A DNA stretch of 64,000 bases from NCBI GenBank assembly GCA_001769655.1, contig MEPC01000024.1:203572-267571 (forward strand), given 5' to 3'. The notes below the pieces were generated by a model, which worked only from the letters and a program-made list of their open reading frames with translations, was not told where the DNA came from and searched no databases. The position numbers and the translations under genes were made by a program. This document shows, in pieces, positions 17,462-26,728 of this stretch (positions are counted from its first letter, which is position 1; every line of letters begins with the position of its first letter). This DNA is from Bacteroidetes bacterium RIFCSPLOWO2_12_FULL_37_12. GTDB lineage: Bacteria; Bacteroidota; Bacteroidia; 2-12-FULL-37-12.

Positions 17462-17983
17462 ATGAAAGAAAAAGCCCTCCTCCTTACCATACTCATTTCA
17501 TCCATCTTGGTTTTTTCGTTAGTGGCTTTTTTATATCTCATTCCTCAAACGGGTGTCTTAGGAAAGCTGGATGTTTCCAATTTACCAAAATTCAATGCCA
17601 CTCTTAATGCTTTATGCACCTTCTTGCTTATTACAGGTTATATCTTCATCCGGAAGAAAAAATTTAAAGAGCATAAATACTGCATGATTACGACATTCAT
17701 GTTATCTTCCGTATTTCTGATTTCCTACGTCGTGTATCATGCGCAGGCAAAACCAACCCATTTCGGAGGAGAAGGTCTTGAAAAAGGTATTTATTTTTTT
17801 ATTCTCATTACTCATATAATTCTTGCCGCTTTCATTTTACCCATGGCAATTCTTTCCATGCTACGTGGTTTGAATAAACAATACGTGCTACACCGGAAGA
17901 TTGCAAAATGGACATTGCCGGTTTGGTTGTATGTGACGATTACAGGAGTGGTGGTTTATTTTATGATTTCGCCGTATTATTAA
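17462..17983 (+). CDS. DUF420 family membrane protein
   Basis: A 173-residue protein with five hydrophobic segments (about 7-28, 42-62, 76-95, 106-132 and 147-168). The pattern FNATLNALCTFLLITGYIFIRKK followed by HKYCMITTFMLSSVFLISYV places it in DUF420. Such proteins often accompany cytochrome oxidase and SCO-type assembly genes in Bacteroidota, and a heme or copper role is suspected but not shown. Here the oxidase genes are absent. The K+ channel gene follows after 7 bases and may share the transcript. Confidence 0.82.
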   Translation: MKEKALLLTILISSILVFSLVAFLYLIPQTGVLGKLDVSNLPKFNATLNALCTFLLITGYIFIRKKKFKEHKYCMITTFMLSSVFLISYVVYHAQAKPTHFGGEGLEKGIYFFILITHIILAAFILPMAILSMLRGLNKQYVLHRKIAKWTLPVWLYVTITGVVVYFMISPYY

Positions 17984-17990
17984 AATCCCC

Positions 17991-19013
17991 ATGCTCAGAC
18001 AAATAATTAAACACGTATCTTTTGTACTTATATTAACACTCACAAGCATTTCTGCAGGGGTTTTCTGGTATCACTATATGGAGAACTACCCCTGGCTGGA
18101 TGCTTTTTATATGACCGTGATTACCATTTCATCCGTTGGATTCGGAGAAGTTCATCCCATTTCAGATAACGGGAAAATTTTTACCATTTTTTTTATTATT
18201 TTTAACCTCATAATTATCGCATACATCATTGCGGTTATGACCCGGTTTATTTTTGAAGGAGAATTAAAACACATTTTCAAACAATATATGGAAACAAAAG
18301 AACTTGGTAGTTTCAAAGATCACATTATTATATGTGGCTTTGGAAGAAATGGCAGGAAAGCATCCGAAGTACTGTCACTGAATAAAAAAAAATTTGTCAT
18401 CGTTGAGCATAATGCTGAGATGAAAAAAAACGTTGAGGCAAAAGCAGATTATCTGTTTCTGATTGGCAATGCCACCGACGATGACATTCTGGAAAAAGCC
18501 GGAGTAAAAACAGCAAGTGCATTGATAGCCACACTTCCCGAAGATGCCGATAATGTTTTTATTGCGCTGACTGCCAGAGAACTTAACCCGAAGATAAAAA
18601 TTATCAGCCGGGCATCGGATGAATCCTCCTATAGTAAAATGAAAAGAGCCGGAGCCGACTATGTTATCATGCCTGATAAAATCGGTGGAAGTCACATGGC
18701 AAACATGATTATCAGACCTGATGTGATGGCATTTCTCGATATGATTAACGGAGAAGGTGACACTCAGCTTAGAATGGAAGAAATTCCGTTCGAAAAACTT
18801 TCTGAAAATTTCAAAAATAAATCCATCAAAGAACTTGATATCCGGAATAAAACCGGCGCCACTGTTATTGGTTATAAAAATTCTACTGGTAATACTTTTA
18901 CGGTTAACCCGGACCCGAATACTTTACTTGGTAGCAATGATAAAATGATTATCCTCGGCACTGATGTTGAGATTAGAAAATTTATCAGTTTGTTTGAAAA
19001 GGAAGGCGTTTAA
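17991..19013 (+). CDS. two-helix potassium channel with RCK (TrkA-N/TrkA-C) domains
   Basis: A 340-residue channel subunit. Two membrane helices (about 11-27 and 60-82) flank a pore loop whose selectivity filter is SVGFGE (residues 48-53), close to the canonical TVGYGD. The cytoplasmic part starts with the Rossmann motif IIICGFGRNGRKASEVL (about 111) and the acidic end of strand 2 in FVIVEHN, typical of a TrkA-N ligand-binding domain; a TrkA-C-like region follows from about 255. It should form tetramers gated by nucleotide, Ca2+ or cyclic dinucleotide; the ligand cannot be read from sequence. The TPR gene downstream begins 12 bases after its stop. Confidence 0.92.
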   Translation: MLRQIIKHVSFVLILTLTSISAGVFWYHYMENYPWLDAFYMTVITISSVGFGEVHPISDNGKIFTIFFIIFNLIIIAYIIAVMTRFIFEGELKHIFKQYMETKELGSFKDHIIICGFGRNGRKASEVLSLNKKKFVIVEHNAEMKKNVEAKADYLFLIGNATDDDILEKAGVKTASALIATLPEDADNVFIALTARELNPKIKIISRASDESSYSKMKRAGADYVIMPDKIGGSHMANMIIRPDVMAFLDMINGEGDTQLRMEEIPFEKLSENFKNKSIKELDIRNKTGATVIGYKNSTGNTFTVNPDPNTLLGSNDKMIILGTDVEIRKFISLFEKEGV

Positions 19014-19025
19014 TAGGTAACATAC

Positions 19026-20843
19026 ATGACTTTAAGAATTACAATAAATTTATATTTTATTTATCTTTTTTTATATGGCATTCCGGTTTACTGCCAACCG
19101 AATGACATTAAAATTGCCAACGAATATTTTAATCAGGGGGATTACGAAAAAGCAATTCCTGTTTATAAAAAGGTCTTTGACGACAAACAATTAGGTCCTT
19201 TGGTTTATTTTTATTACAGTGAATCGTTAATACGCACAGGGGACTATGAAACGGCTGAAAAAGTAATTAAGAAAACGATGAAGCGGAATGAGCAAAATCC
19301 CTCGTTCTCCATTGACCTCGGGGTACTTTATAAAAAATGGGGCAAACTCAGTGACACAAAAGAAATTTTTGAAGAAGTAATTAACCGGATAGAAAACAAC
19401 TTGAATTACGCACGGATGGCAGGTTCCTCCTTTACCCGTCACGATGAAATTGACTACGCCATTCGTTGTTACGAGACCTACCGGAAAAATTCCCGTGACA
19501 TTAATATTTTCTCCGCAGAATTGATACAGTCATTCAGGAGAAAGGGTGACCTCGAACGGTTGATTACCGAATTAGTGCAACTAGTTAAATCAGACCCCAC
19601 ACTGCTTGATTATTCTAAAAATCAATTACAAAATGATTTACGCGATGAAAAGAATTTTGAAAAATTGGAATCCATGCTCTATTCAGGAATGCAATCCGAT
19701 CCCGAAGCGTTGGTATATCCGGAATTATTAATGTGGTCTTTTATACAACGAAGGAACTTTGAAGATGCCTTGATACAAGCCAAAGCATTAGACCGCCGTT
19801 TTGGCAATACAGGAAACCGTGTCATGGAATTGGGATTTATATGTTTGGAAAATGCTGATTTTAATTTAGCTATTAAATCTTTTGAATATGTAGTAAATCT
19901 GGGAAGAGATAATAGGAACTACATTCAGGCAAGAGGATATCTGATTACCGCCCGGGAATCTGCTCTTAAAACCGGAACCTTGCTGGATGAAACGAATATT
20001 AAATCCATTCTGAGTGATTATAAGATGTTGATTGATGAACTGGGAGAAAATTTTAGTACGGCGCCTTTTATCAGAGCCATGGCGCTCCATTGCGCTTTTT
20101 ATATGAATAAATTAGATACCGCTGTAATTATTCTAAATAAGATTATTCAGATGTATGGCATTCATCGTAATTTATATTCGCAATGCAAACTTGATTTGGG
20201 TGACATTTATATTTTAATGGGAGAATACTGGGAAGCAACCCTGCTTTATTCTCAGGTTGAAAAAGCAAACAAAGGAGAGCCAGTCGGCGAAGATGCCAAG
20301 TTCCGTAATGCACGCCTTGCTTTTTACAAAGGGGAATTTGATTGGGCGCAGGCACAACTTGAGGTTTTAAAAGAAGCCACTACCCGCGAAATTGCCAATG
20401 ATGCACTTTCATTAAATTTATTAATCAGAGATAATCTGGCGCTGGACACTATAGAAAAACCGCTGTTGCAATATGCTCATGCCGAACTTTTGTATTTTCA
20501 AAACAGTTTTGACAATGCACTTGTATCATTAGACAGCATCTTGCACGCGTTTCCTTATCATTCATTGACCGATGAAATTTACTTCCTGAAATCAAAAATA
20601 TTTCTGAAGAAAAGACAACCCGGACCTGCAACAGAAGAATTGGAAAAAATCCTGCTTCAATATCCGTTGGATATTTTAGGTGATGATGCTTGCTTTACGT
20701 TAGGTGAAATTTTCGAGCAATTTCTTAACGATAAAGAAAAAGCAAAACACTATTATTATGAGGTGCTTACAAAATATCCTGCGAGCAGTTATAAAGTAGA
20801 AGCAAGGAAGCGGTACAGGAAATTACGAGGGGATGGGGCGTAA
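19026..20843 (+). CDS. exported TPR protein, 605 residues
   Basis: A signal peptide (about 1-22, ending YCQ) precedes a protein made almost entirely of helical TPR-like repeats, beginning with ANEYFNQGDYEKAIPVYKKV and ending with FTLGEIFEQFLNDKEKAKHYYYEVLTKYP. The last repeat type resembles the outer-membrane assembly scaffold group (BamD/CpoB-like tetratricopeptides). No catalytic or membrane domain follows. It is probably a periplasmic scaffold protein in the same transcript as the K+ channel. The specific partner is unknown. Confidence 0.8.
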   Translation: MTLRITINLYFIYLFLYGIPVYCQPNDIKIANEYFNQGDYEKAIPVYKKVFDDKQLGPLVYFYYSESLIRTGDYETAEKVIKKTMKRNEQNPSFSIDLGVLYKKWGKLSDTKEIFEEVINRIENNLNYARMAGSSFTRHDEIDYAIRCYETYRKNSRDINIFSAELIQSFRRKGDLERLITELVQLVKSDPTLLDYSKNQLQNDLRDEKNFEKLESMLYSGMQSDPEALVYPELLMWSFIQRRNFEDALIQAKALDRRFGNTGNRVMELGFICLENADFNLAIKSFEYVVNLGRDNRNYIQARGYLITARESALKTGTLLDETNIKSILSDYKMLIDELGENFSTAPFIRAMALHCAFYMNKLDTAVIILNKIIQMYGIHRNLYSQCKLDLGDIYILMGEYWEATLLYSQVEKANKGEPVGEDAKFRNARLAFYKGEFDWAQAQLEVLKEATTREIANDALSLNLLIRDNLALDTIEKPLLQYAHAELLYFQNSFDNALVSLDSILHAFPYHSLTDEIYFLKSKIFLKKRQPGPATEELEKILLQYPLDILGDDACFTLGEIFEQFLNDKEKAKHYYYEVLTKYPASSYKVEARKRYRKLRGDGA

Positions 20844-20914
20844 AAGGATAAAGGTTAAAGGTTAAATAAAAAAAATAGAAAAGTGAATTAATCCGTATAA
20901 GAAGGGTTTACAAC

Positions 20915-21000
20915 AAAAAAACTCCTGTAAAATTCATTGCAGGAGCTTTTGCCATTAGGTAACCAGGGTCGTTACGGCTACTAATTTACTACACTAAAGT
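20915..21000 (-). ncRNA. candidate structured small RNA with intrinsic terminator
   Basis: Read leftward, a hairpin GCC-GTAAC-loop-GTTAC-CTAAT-GGC (20951-20978) is followed by AAAAG and a terminator hairpin CTCCTG/CAGGAG (20922-20945) ending in a run of seven T (20921-20915). It lies 71-156 bases beyond the stop of the leftward TPR gene, between convergent genes. The primary sequence around the first hairpin looks constrained rather than random, suggesting a conserved Bacteroidota RNA or 3' UTR element; I could not confirm a family (Flavo-1 in Rfam is a guess). At the least it is a terminator for the TPR gene. Confidence 0.45.
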
Positions 21001-21070
21001 GAACTTTCCAACCTTTTTTTAAGAAAAATTAAATATTTTTTCTAATTAACTATTTATCAACAAGTTACAA

Positions 21071-22489
21071 CTAATTTTTTTTTCGTTTATACCGGTAAAA
21101 CAACCCTATTATTAGTAGAATCCCTAAAAAGGCAAAACCGATTTTTTGCAAAAGCCCTGCCCTTTCGTTTTCATTTGCTTCCTCTGCTTTTATTTGTTCA
21201 ATCAGTGTTTTCTCTTCCATGGCTTGTTTTTTTATGGACGCTTTAATTTCTTGTTTTTTCTCTTTAAGCGAACTTTGTACTTCTGCTAATGAGTCCTTGC
21301 AACTGTTATAGTTGATTTCATAGTAATTTGCTTCCGTTTGCCTGTTAATTTTTTTATAGAGTTGAAATAATTTGAAAAGATAACTGAGGGAAATACTCCC
21401 TTCTTTGGTTTCTCTGGCATAACTTAATGCTTTTTCCAGGTTTAGAATTTCATTTTTGCTGTCGCGTTTTAAGCGGGAAAGAAAACTTTTTCTTTCAAAA
21501 TAAATACACAGGGATTTATTATCTTTTACCATGGGAAGAATTTTTTGTGTTTCATTAAAAAAAGGAACTATATTTTTATCAGACATAGTGTCTTTCATAC
21601 AAAAAATTACATTCATATATCCGTTTAAAAGACGGGTCGCCGCCACGGAATCATCGGGTTGACGTTCAAGTTGTGCCTTCCAAATCCGGTTTGATTTTGA
21701 AAAATAATTTATTGCCGATGTAAAATCTCCCTTGATGTAAAAGGTCTCCCCCAACTGATAATAGGCATCGGCAGGTTCCTTTTGCGAACCAAGAATCTCT
21801 GAAATTTTCATTCCACGGATATACCATGAGATTGAGCTATCGTATCTTTTCTGGATTCGGTACAATAATCCGATTTGATTGCAAACCGCAATTGAACCAT
21901 AGTAATCCTTTATTGCATCTGAAATTTCCAATGCTTTCAGGTTATAGGTGAGAGCCATGGGAAAATCATCTATGAAAGAATATATTTTTCCAAGGTTTAC
22001 ATACACATTAAATAACCCCGCTCTCACCTCTAAGTTTTTTTGTTGTACAAGGTTGAGCCGGAAAAAATAATCCAGGGCGTTTAAAAAATATTTTCTTGCT
22101 TTTTCAAACTCATTTATAAAAAGAGAAGCGGCGCCTGCACGGTTAAAAACGTTTATGAGTTCTTTTTTGTAATTCACTCTGTCCGGAAAAATTAAATTGA
22201 GTACTTTAAGTAACATGGTCTGGCGTTTAAAAAATAATACGGCATCCTCATATTGATTATTTTTAAGATAATAATTTCCAATTTTTCCACAGGCATCCGA
22301 AATACGGAAAAGTTCCAGAGTGTCGGCAGATAATAAATCATTAAATTTTGCAGAAGTATCCGATTCCGGAAATGGGAAATCAATGACCTGTTTTTTTAAT
22401 GAGTCAATGAAATCGGCTTTGACGTTAGGTATAGCCAAAATGAAAACAAACAGGAATAATAATTTTTTGTGCATCAGAGGACGGTACAA
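21071..22489 (-). CDS. TPR protein with C-terminal coiled coil and membrane helix
   Basis: A 472-residue protein with a signal peptide (about 6-25, ILAIPNVKA), TPR units from about 60 to 380 (for example YYQLGETFYIKGDFTSAINYF), a charged coiled-coil region of about 395-440, and a single membrane helix near the C-terminus (IGFAFLGILLIIGLFYRY) followed by KRKKN. This layout is the sensor half of the Bacteroidota TPR-TM-histidine kinase or LuxR proteins, but no output domain follows. It may work as an adaptor or be a naturally shortened receptor. The candidate RNA/terminator at 20915-21000 follows it. Confidence 0.78.
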   Translation of the reverse strand: MYRPLMHKKLLFLFVFILAIPNVKADFIDSLKKQVIDFPFPESDTSAKFNDLLSADTLELFRISDACGKIGNYYLKNNQYEDAVLFFKRQTMLLKVLNLIFPDRVNYKKELINVFNRAGAASLFINEFEKARKYFLNALDYFFRLNLVQQKNLEVRAGLFNVYVNLGKIYSFIDDFPMALTYNLKALEISDAIKDYYGSIAVCNQIGLLYRIQKRYDSSISWYIRGMKISEILGSQKEPADAYYQLGETFYIKGDFTSAINYFSKSNRIWKAQLERQPDDSVAATRLLNGYMNVIFCMKDTMSDKNIVPFFNETQKILPMVKDNKSLCIYFERKSFLSRLKRDSKNEILNLEKALSYARETKEGSISLSYLFKLFQLYKKINRQTEANYYEINYNSCKDSLAEVQSSLKEKKQEIKASIKKQAMEEKTLIEQIKAEEANENERAGLLQKIGFAFLGILLIIGLFYRYKRKKN

Positions 22490-22560
22490 GGGTATAGGGT
22501 ATAGGGTATAAGGGGAAAAATCCCGTTAAAATCTTTGTTACTATTCAACACTCCAGTTTT

Positions 22561-22611
22561 TTGCCACTGATTACACGGATTAAAAAATAAAATCCGTGTA
22601 ATCAGTGGCAA
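22561..22611. terminator. perfect 21-base inverted repeat, probable terminator
   Basis: TTGCCACTGATTACACGGATT at 22561-22581 (first 20 shown by the words TTGCCACTG and ATTACACGGATT) pairs perfectly with 22591-22611 across a 9-base loop, and a T run follows. It lies between the threonine aldolase gene and the upstream TPR gene and should stop leftward transcription from the aldolase gene. The word CCGTGTAATCAGTGG may belong to a dispersed family. Confidence 0.65.
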
Positions 22612-22647
22612 CATTTTTTTCTGCTGATTAGTTACAAATCTTTGCAA

Positions 22648-23673
22648 TTACATTTTTTTAAAATTTTCCAGAATGTCACACGCTTTGGCTAATTGTTCAT
22701 CGTCAAAATCGAGATGAGTCACAAACCGGACTTGCTGTGGTCCTGTGGAAACTGCTTTTAGGGAGTTTTGCGCTAAATAGTTTACAAATGTATCTGTTTC
22801 TAAGGTTTTTTGTAAATGAATAATAATAATATTTGTTTCAACAGGTAAAATCTTTTCAACGTAGGGCTGATTTGACAAGCAACTTTCAAGTATTTTAGCT
22901 CTACGATGATCCTCTTTCAGACGTGCAATATTATTATCCAATGCGTATATACAAGCAGAGGCATATATACCCGATTGTCTCATTCCGCCTCCCAAAACTT
23001 TTCTGATTCTACGCGCTTTATAAATAAATTTTTCATTTCCAATAAGCACTGAACCGGCGGGAGCCCCTAACCCCTTTGAAAAACAAACTGAAATACTGTC
23101 AAATAATGAACCCAGTTCAAGGGTATTTCCTCCGGTCACAAGCAGGGCATTGAAAATTCTGGCACCATCCAAATGAATCTTCAACTTATTTTTCCTGCAT
23201 ATATCAGAAATGGCTTTTAATGTTGCTGTAGAATAACAAGAGCCGCCGCCTCTGTTTGAAGTATTTTCAATAGTTACCAATTGTGTTTTTGGAAAATGCG
23301 CATTATCCGGGTTTATATTTGGGATTATATCTTCAGGATTTAATCTTCCCCTATCGCCTTGAACTGTACGCACCGAAACCCCGGAATTAAAAGCGATTCC
23401 ACCTCCTTCGTAGCGGTAAACGTGAGAAGATTGTTCGCAAATTAATTCGTCTCCAGGTTGGGTATGAACCTTAATGGCAATCTGATTGGTCATGGTTCCG
23501 GAAGGACAAAAAACTGCCTGTTCCATTCCAAACATTTCAGCGCATTTTTTTTCTAATGCATTTACGGTTGGGTCATCGCCGAATACATCATCTCCCACTT
23601 CGGCACTCATCATGGCTTTGAGCATTCCTGTGGAAGGGCGTGTTACAGTGTCACTGCGGAGGTCTATTTGCAT
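22648..23673 (-). CDS. ltaE: low-specificity L-threonine aldolase
   Basis: A 341-residue PLP enzyme of fold type I that cleaves L-threonine or L-allo-threonine to glycine and acetaldehyde. The N-terminal DLRSDTVTRPS motif is diagnostic. Others are FCPSGTMTNQIAI, the LHLDGAR-like KIHLDGARIFNA (Asp contacts the PLP ring), and the Schiff-base lysine in SVCFSKGLGAPAGSVLIG. The length matches the family. The ATG at 23673 sits just before the motif. Upstream is a 7-base tandem array, downstream a perfect hairpin terminator, so the gene is probably monocistronic. Confidence 0.94.
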   Translation of the reverse strand: MQIDLRSDTVTRPSTGMLKAMMSAEVGDDVFGDDPTVNALEKKCAEMFGMEQAVFCPSGTMTNQIAIKVHTQPGDELICEQSSHVYRYEGGGIAFNSGVSVRTVQGDRGRLNPEDIIPNINPDNAHFPKTQLVTIENTSNRGGGSCYSTATLKAISDICRKNKLKIHLDGARIFNALLVTGGNTLELGSLFDSISVCFSKGLGAPAGSVLIGNEKFIYKARRIRKVLGGGMRQSGIYASACIYALDNNIARLKEDHRRAKILESCLSNQPYVEKILPVETNIIIIHLQKTLETDTFVNYLAQNSLKAVSTGPQQVRFVTHLDFDDEQLAKACDILENFKKM

Positions 23674-23683
23674 TAGTCATTTA

Positions 23684-23894
23684 GTGTTAAGTGTTATATG
23701 TTAAGTGTTATGTGTTATGTGTTATGTGTTAAGTGTTATGTGTTATGTGTTATATGTTAAGTGTTATGTGTTATGTGTTATGTGTTATGTGTTATGTGTT
23801 ATATGTTAAGTGTTATGTGTTATGTGTTACGTGTTAATTATTATTTTGTAACTAAACTGTACACATTAGTATTAAAAAACAAATAACACTTAAC
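23684..23894. repeat. heptanucleotide tandem array (GTGTTAT type) with an inverted unit
   Basis: From 23684 to about 23835 the sequence is roughly 21 copies of a 7-base unit GTGTTAT with variants GTTAAGT and ATATGTT in a higher-order order. An inverted unit ATAACACTTAAC sits at 23883-23894, allowing a hairpin with any array unit. It separates lipB from the divergent side of the aldolase gene's promoter. A similar array and the following AT-rich words recur near 30090-30215. Confidence 0.8.
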
Positions 23895-23950
23895 AAAAAA
23901 TAAAAAATGTATAAGTATGAGCACAATATTCAAATAAAAAATTTTCATAT

Positions 23951-24673
23951 TCAAGATGCTCCATACTCTACCCCAAACACCTCCACAAATTTTTCCAAAA
24001 AAACCTTTTTCACTTCTTTCATGGAAAATTCCTGCCCATTTTCTTTTTTCATGGATGTAACCTGCTTATCTTTGATTCCACAAGGAATAATATAGTTAAA
24101 AAAAGTAAGATCCGTATTTACATTTAACGCCAACCCGTGCATGGTGACCCATCGGCTTGAACGCACTCCTATGGCACAAACCTTTCGGGCTTTAGCGGGA
24201 ATGTCCGGTTCAATCCATACTCCGGTATATCCCGGAAATCTTCCAGACGAAATTCCAAAATATGCCAACGTAAGAATAACACTCTCTTCTAAAGAGCGAA
24301 GATATAATCCAATATCGGTAAAAAAATTTTCCAAATCCAAAATGGGATAAACCACCAATTGTCCCGGACCATGAAAGGTAATGTCCCCGCCACGGTTAAT
24401 AGGATAATAACTGATTCCTTTTTCCGCTAATTTGTTTTTATTTAGAAGAAGATTGTTCTCGGCGCCACTCTTTCCGAGAGTGAAAACAGGGGGATGTTCA
24501 CAAAGGATTAAATGGTTTTCAGTAAGATTTTTTTGTTTTTCAGTCCGGTGATTTTCAATTTTTATTTTTACGGTCTTATGTAATTGCTCTTCCTGAAAAT
24601 CCCATGCTTGTTTAAAGTCAATTAACCCAAGGTCGTGGAGGGTGACACTGCGATTTATTTGATTATTGGTCAT
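23951..24673 (-). CDS. lipB: octanoyltransferase LipB
   Basis: LipB moves octanoyl from acyl carrier protein to lipoate-dependent enzymes, the first step of lipoate synthesis. The 240 residues show the family motif RGGDITFHGPGQLVVYPI, the active-site Lys in RKVCAIGVRSSRWVTMHGLALNV, and the nucleophile Cys in IIPCGIKDKQVTSM. The start codon at 24673 overlaps the stop of the upstream MCE gene by four bases (ATGA), so the two are translationally coupled. No lipA gene is visible in the window. Confidence 0.95.
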   Translation of the reverse strand: MTNNQINRSVTLHDLGLIDFKQAWDFQEEQLHKTVKIKIENHRTEKQKNLTENHLILCEHPPVFTLGKSGAENNLLLNKNKLAEKGISYYPINRGGDITFHGPGQLVVYPILDLENFFTDIGLYLRSLEESVILTLAYFGISSGRFPGYTGVWIEPDIPAKARKVCAIGVRSSRWVTMHGLALNVNTDLTFFNYIIPCGIKDKQVTSMKKENGQEFSMKEVKKVFLEKFVEVFGVEYGAS

Positions 24674-25605
24674 TTATCTTCCTTCGCTTTTCCCATTCTC
24701 ACCCCCACTACCATCCTGTTCTTGCGAACTACATCGAGGGTTTGCTCAACTTTCATAAGTAGTGAATCAAGTTTGCGTGCAAATTCTTTATCATTGATAA
24801 ATTTTCCGGCAGTAGTTTCTTTATCCATCACTTTACCCATCACCGTATTCATGGCTGACAAACTGTTCCGGGCAATCTCCATGGTTGATTCAATTTCATT
24901 GAGCATTTTATGCATTCCATCGAATACTTGTTTTGTAGTTACCGGCAAGCTATCCAACATCTTTATACCCCCATCAAGCCCTTTGGCAACTTTGTTAAAA
25001 TTATTTATGGTTTCGCTTACTTGTTCCACTACCTTTTTCTTGTTAAAATCCTGAATGATCAGGTCCACGCCATCCATAGTGGCGCGCAGATTTTTAGGAT
25101 TAATGGATTCAATAATCATTGCCAGTTTCAAGCTGAGATTGCTGAAAGAAGCAATGGTAAATGCAAGATTCTGGTCGCTCATATCCGCAAAAACTCTCCC
25201 GAATTTTGACATAACCTGAGAGATATCCATAGCGGAAACACCACGAATGGAATCCGTTTTTTCATAGTGATTGGAACCAGGTACCAAATCAATCTTTTTT
25301 CCACCCATCAAATCCTTCATATTTATAGCGGCGTAACCATCTTCATAAATCTTTACATCTCCTTCCACGGCAATGGTAACACGAACCCCTTTGGATAATA
25401 AATTCAGGTTGTCAACCCTGCCTTTTTTCATACCAAATACATAAACAGGATCTCCGGGTCCTAAGCCGCCAATATCATCAAAAAGCACTTTGATTTTTTG
25501 CTGTCCTGCACTATAGACCTGGTCGTTGGAAAGAAACTTAATGACCAGAAACAGGATAATGAGTGATGCCAGAAATGTAAGACCTATGCGATATTCCTTT
25601 TTCAA
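24670..25605 (-). CDS. MCE/MlaD family lipid-transport protein
   Basis: A 311-residue protein with an N-terminal membrane anchor (about 7-26, IGLTFLASLIILFLVIKFL) and one MCE domain (about 35-115) with QKIKVLFDDIGGLGPGDPVYVFG and later GVRVTIAVEG. The rest is a long helical region that would form the tunnel part of the hexamer. Proteins of this kind shuttle phospholipids between inner and outer membranes with an ABC transporter (MlaE/MlaF), whose genes are not visible here. The final residues overlap lipB by four bases. The true start agrees with the first Met before KKEYRIGLT. Confidence 0.88.
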   Translation of the reverse strand: MKKEYRIGLTFLASLIILFLVIKFLSNDQVYSAGQQKIKVLFDDIGGLGPGDPVYVFGMKKGRVDNLNLLSKGVRVTIAVEGDVKIYEDGYAAINMKDLMGGKKIDLVPGSNHYEKTDSIRGVSAMDISQVMSKFGRVFADMSDQNLAFTIASFSNLSLKLAMIIESINPKNLRATMDGVDLIIQDFNKKKVVEQVSETINNFNKVAKGLDGGIKMLDSLPVTTKQVFDGMHKMLNEIESTMEIARNSLSAMNTVMGKVMDKETTAGKFINDKEFARKLDSLLMKVEQTLDVVRKNRMVVGVRMGKAKEDK

Positions 25606-25685
25606 GTTGAATTTATGAAATTTATTTTTTGTTTATATAAAATACCTTTTACCTTTATACCCCTATACCCTTATACCTCTATACC

Positions 25686-26684
25686 CTATACCTTTTTAGC
25701 TAATGCGTTTTTAAGATAATTAATCACTTCAACCGGAGCTGGATCAATCTTATTCTCAAGGGCAAGAAAATAGGATACCCAGTCCAAATAATGCACCAAA
25801 TATAATACATGTTGACAAAATGTACTGCCTTTTGCATTTATTTCAATTATTGAGGATGTGTTTTTCTTAATTAGAGGTCTGATAATCTTAAATCTTGCCT
25901 GTGTACGGGGATGTTCACCTTCAAAACGGATGTTTACGACCGCTGTATTTTTTACTATGTGTTTAGGAAATACCCAGCCCACCAGTTCGTTGTGATTCAT
26001 TTCAGGAATTGCATTATATGCACAATGCTGTTTTGAATTTTCATTTACCTGTTGTTTAAACCGGAGTGCTACCGGACTGATTTGATCACTGCTGTATGCA
26101 AAAATTATTTTGTTTTTTAACAGGGCGGCTGTTTTCTTTGCTTTGATGCAAATCCCTTTTTGTTCTTTCATCAGAAATTCTGCTGATTTTTGAATCTCAT
26201 TAATAAAGGAACCGGAAATCAGATTAAAACGATGGAGAATATATAGCTGAGCAATAAATGAATAAGCCAGCGCCGCGCGGGGTGCAGGAATTCCTGATTT
26301 GATTTTGAAAAGTAAAAAATTATTTTGCTGTGCCAACCCGGCTACTTTTCCACCTGAAGTGACACAAACGATTTTTGCACCTGTGCTTTTTGCATTTTCC
26401 AGACATTCAAGCGTCTCTTCGGTATTTCCTGAATATGAAGAAGCGATAAAAAGTGTGTGGTTACTGATAAATGGCGGCAGGATATATCCATTGGATACAA
26501 TAAATGGTATCTTTAATTCTCTACCGGCAAGCATTTGTGCAAAGTGCGCACCAATACCTGAACCTCCTAATCCGGCAACCAGTACCTCAGAAGGATGAAA
26601 ATCGTTTGTGGATATTGTAGTATTTTTGCCGCTCTCAATTGCCTCAAGTAGCTGTTGGGGAAATTGCGCAATAAGTTCTTTCAT
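25686..26684 (-). CDS. bifunctional phosphoglucose/phosphomannose isomerase family protein
   Basis: From the ATG at 26684 the protein is 332 residues. An upstream start at 26741 would overlap the divergent yraN gene, so it was rejected. Two SIS sugar-isomerase domains are seen: GLGGSGIGAHFAQML then IASSYSGNTEETLECL in the first, and the second from about 170 with PEMNHNELVGW, the typical catalytic His/Glu segment of this family. It should interconvert fructose-6-phosphate with glucose-6-phosphate or mannose-6-phosphate. Length and motifs match the archaeal-type enzymes found in Bacteroidota. It is divergent from yraN. Confidence 0.88.
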   Translation of the reverse strand: MKELIAQFPQQLLEAIESGKNTTISTNDFHPSEVLVAGLGGSGIGAHFAQMLAGRELKIPFIVSNGYILPPFISNHTLFIASSYSGNTEETLECLENAKSTGAKIVCVTSGGKVAGLAQQNNFLLFKIKSGIPAPRAALAYSFIAQLYILHRFNLISGSFINEIQKSAEFLMKEQKGICIKAKKTAALLKNKIIFAYSSDQISPVALRFKQQVNENSKQHCAYNAIPEMNHNELVGWVFPKHIVKNTAVVNIRFEGEHPRTQARFKIIRPLIKKNTSSIIEINAKGSTFCQHVLYLVHYLDWVSYFLALENKIDPAPVEVINYLKNALAKKV

Positions 26685-26728
26685 AATGTAATTTTTGTAT
26701 TTAAACCTATAACTAAAACCAAAAGCCC

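Noticed and set aside
23684-23835. A CRISPR array
   Set aside because: The units are seven bases with no spacers; this is a simple tandem repeat. No cas genes are visible in the window.
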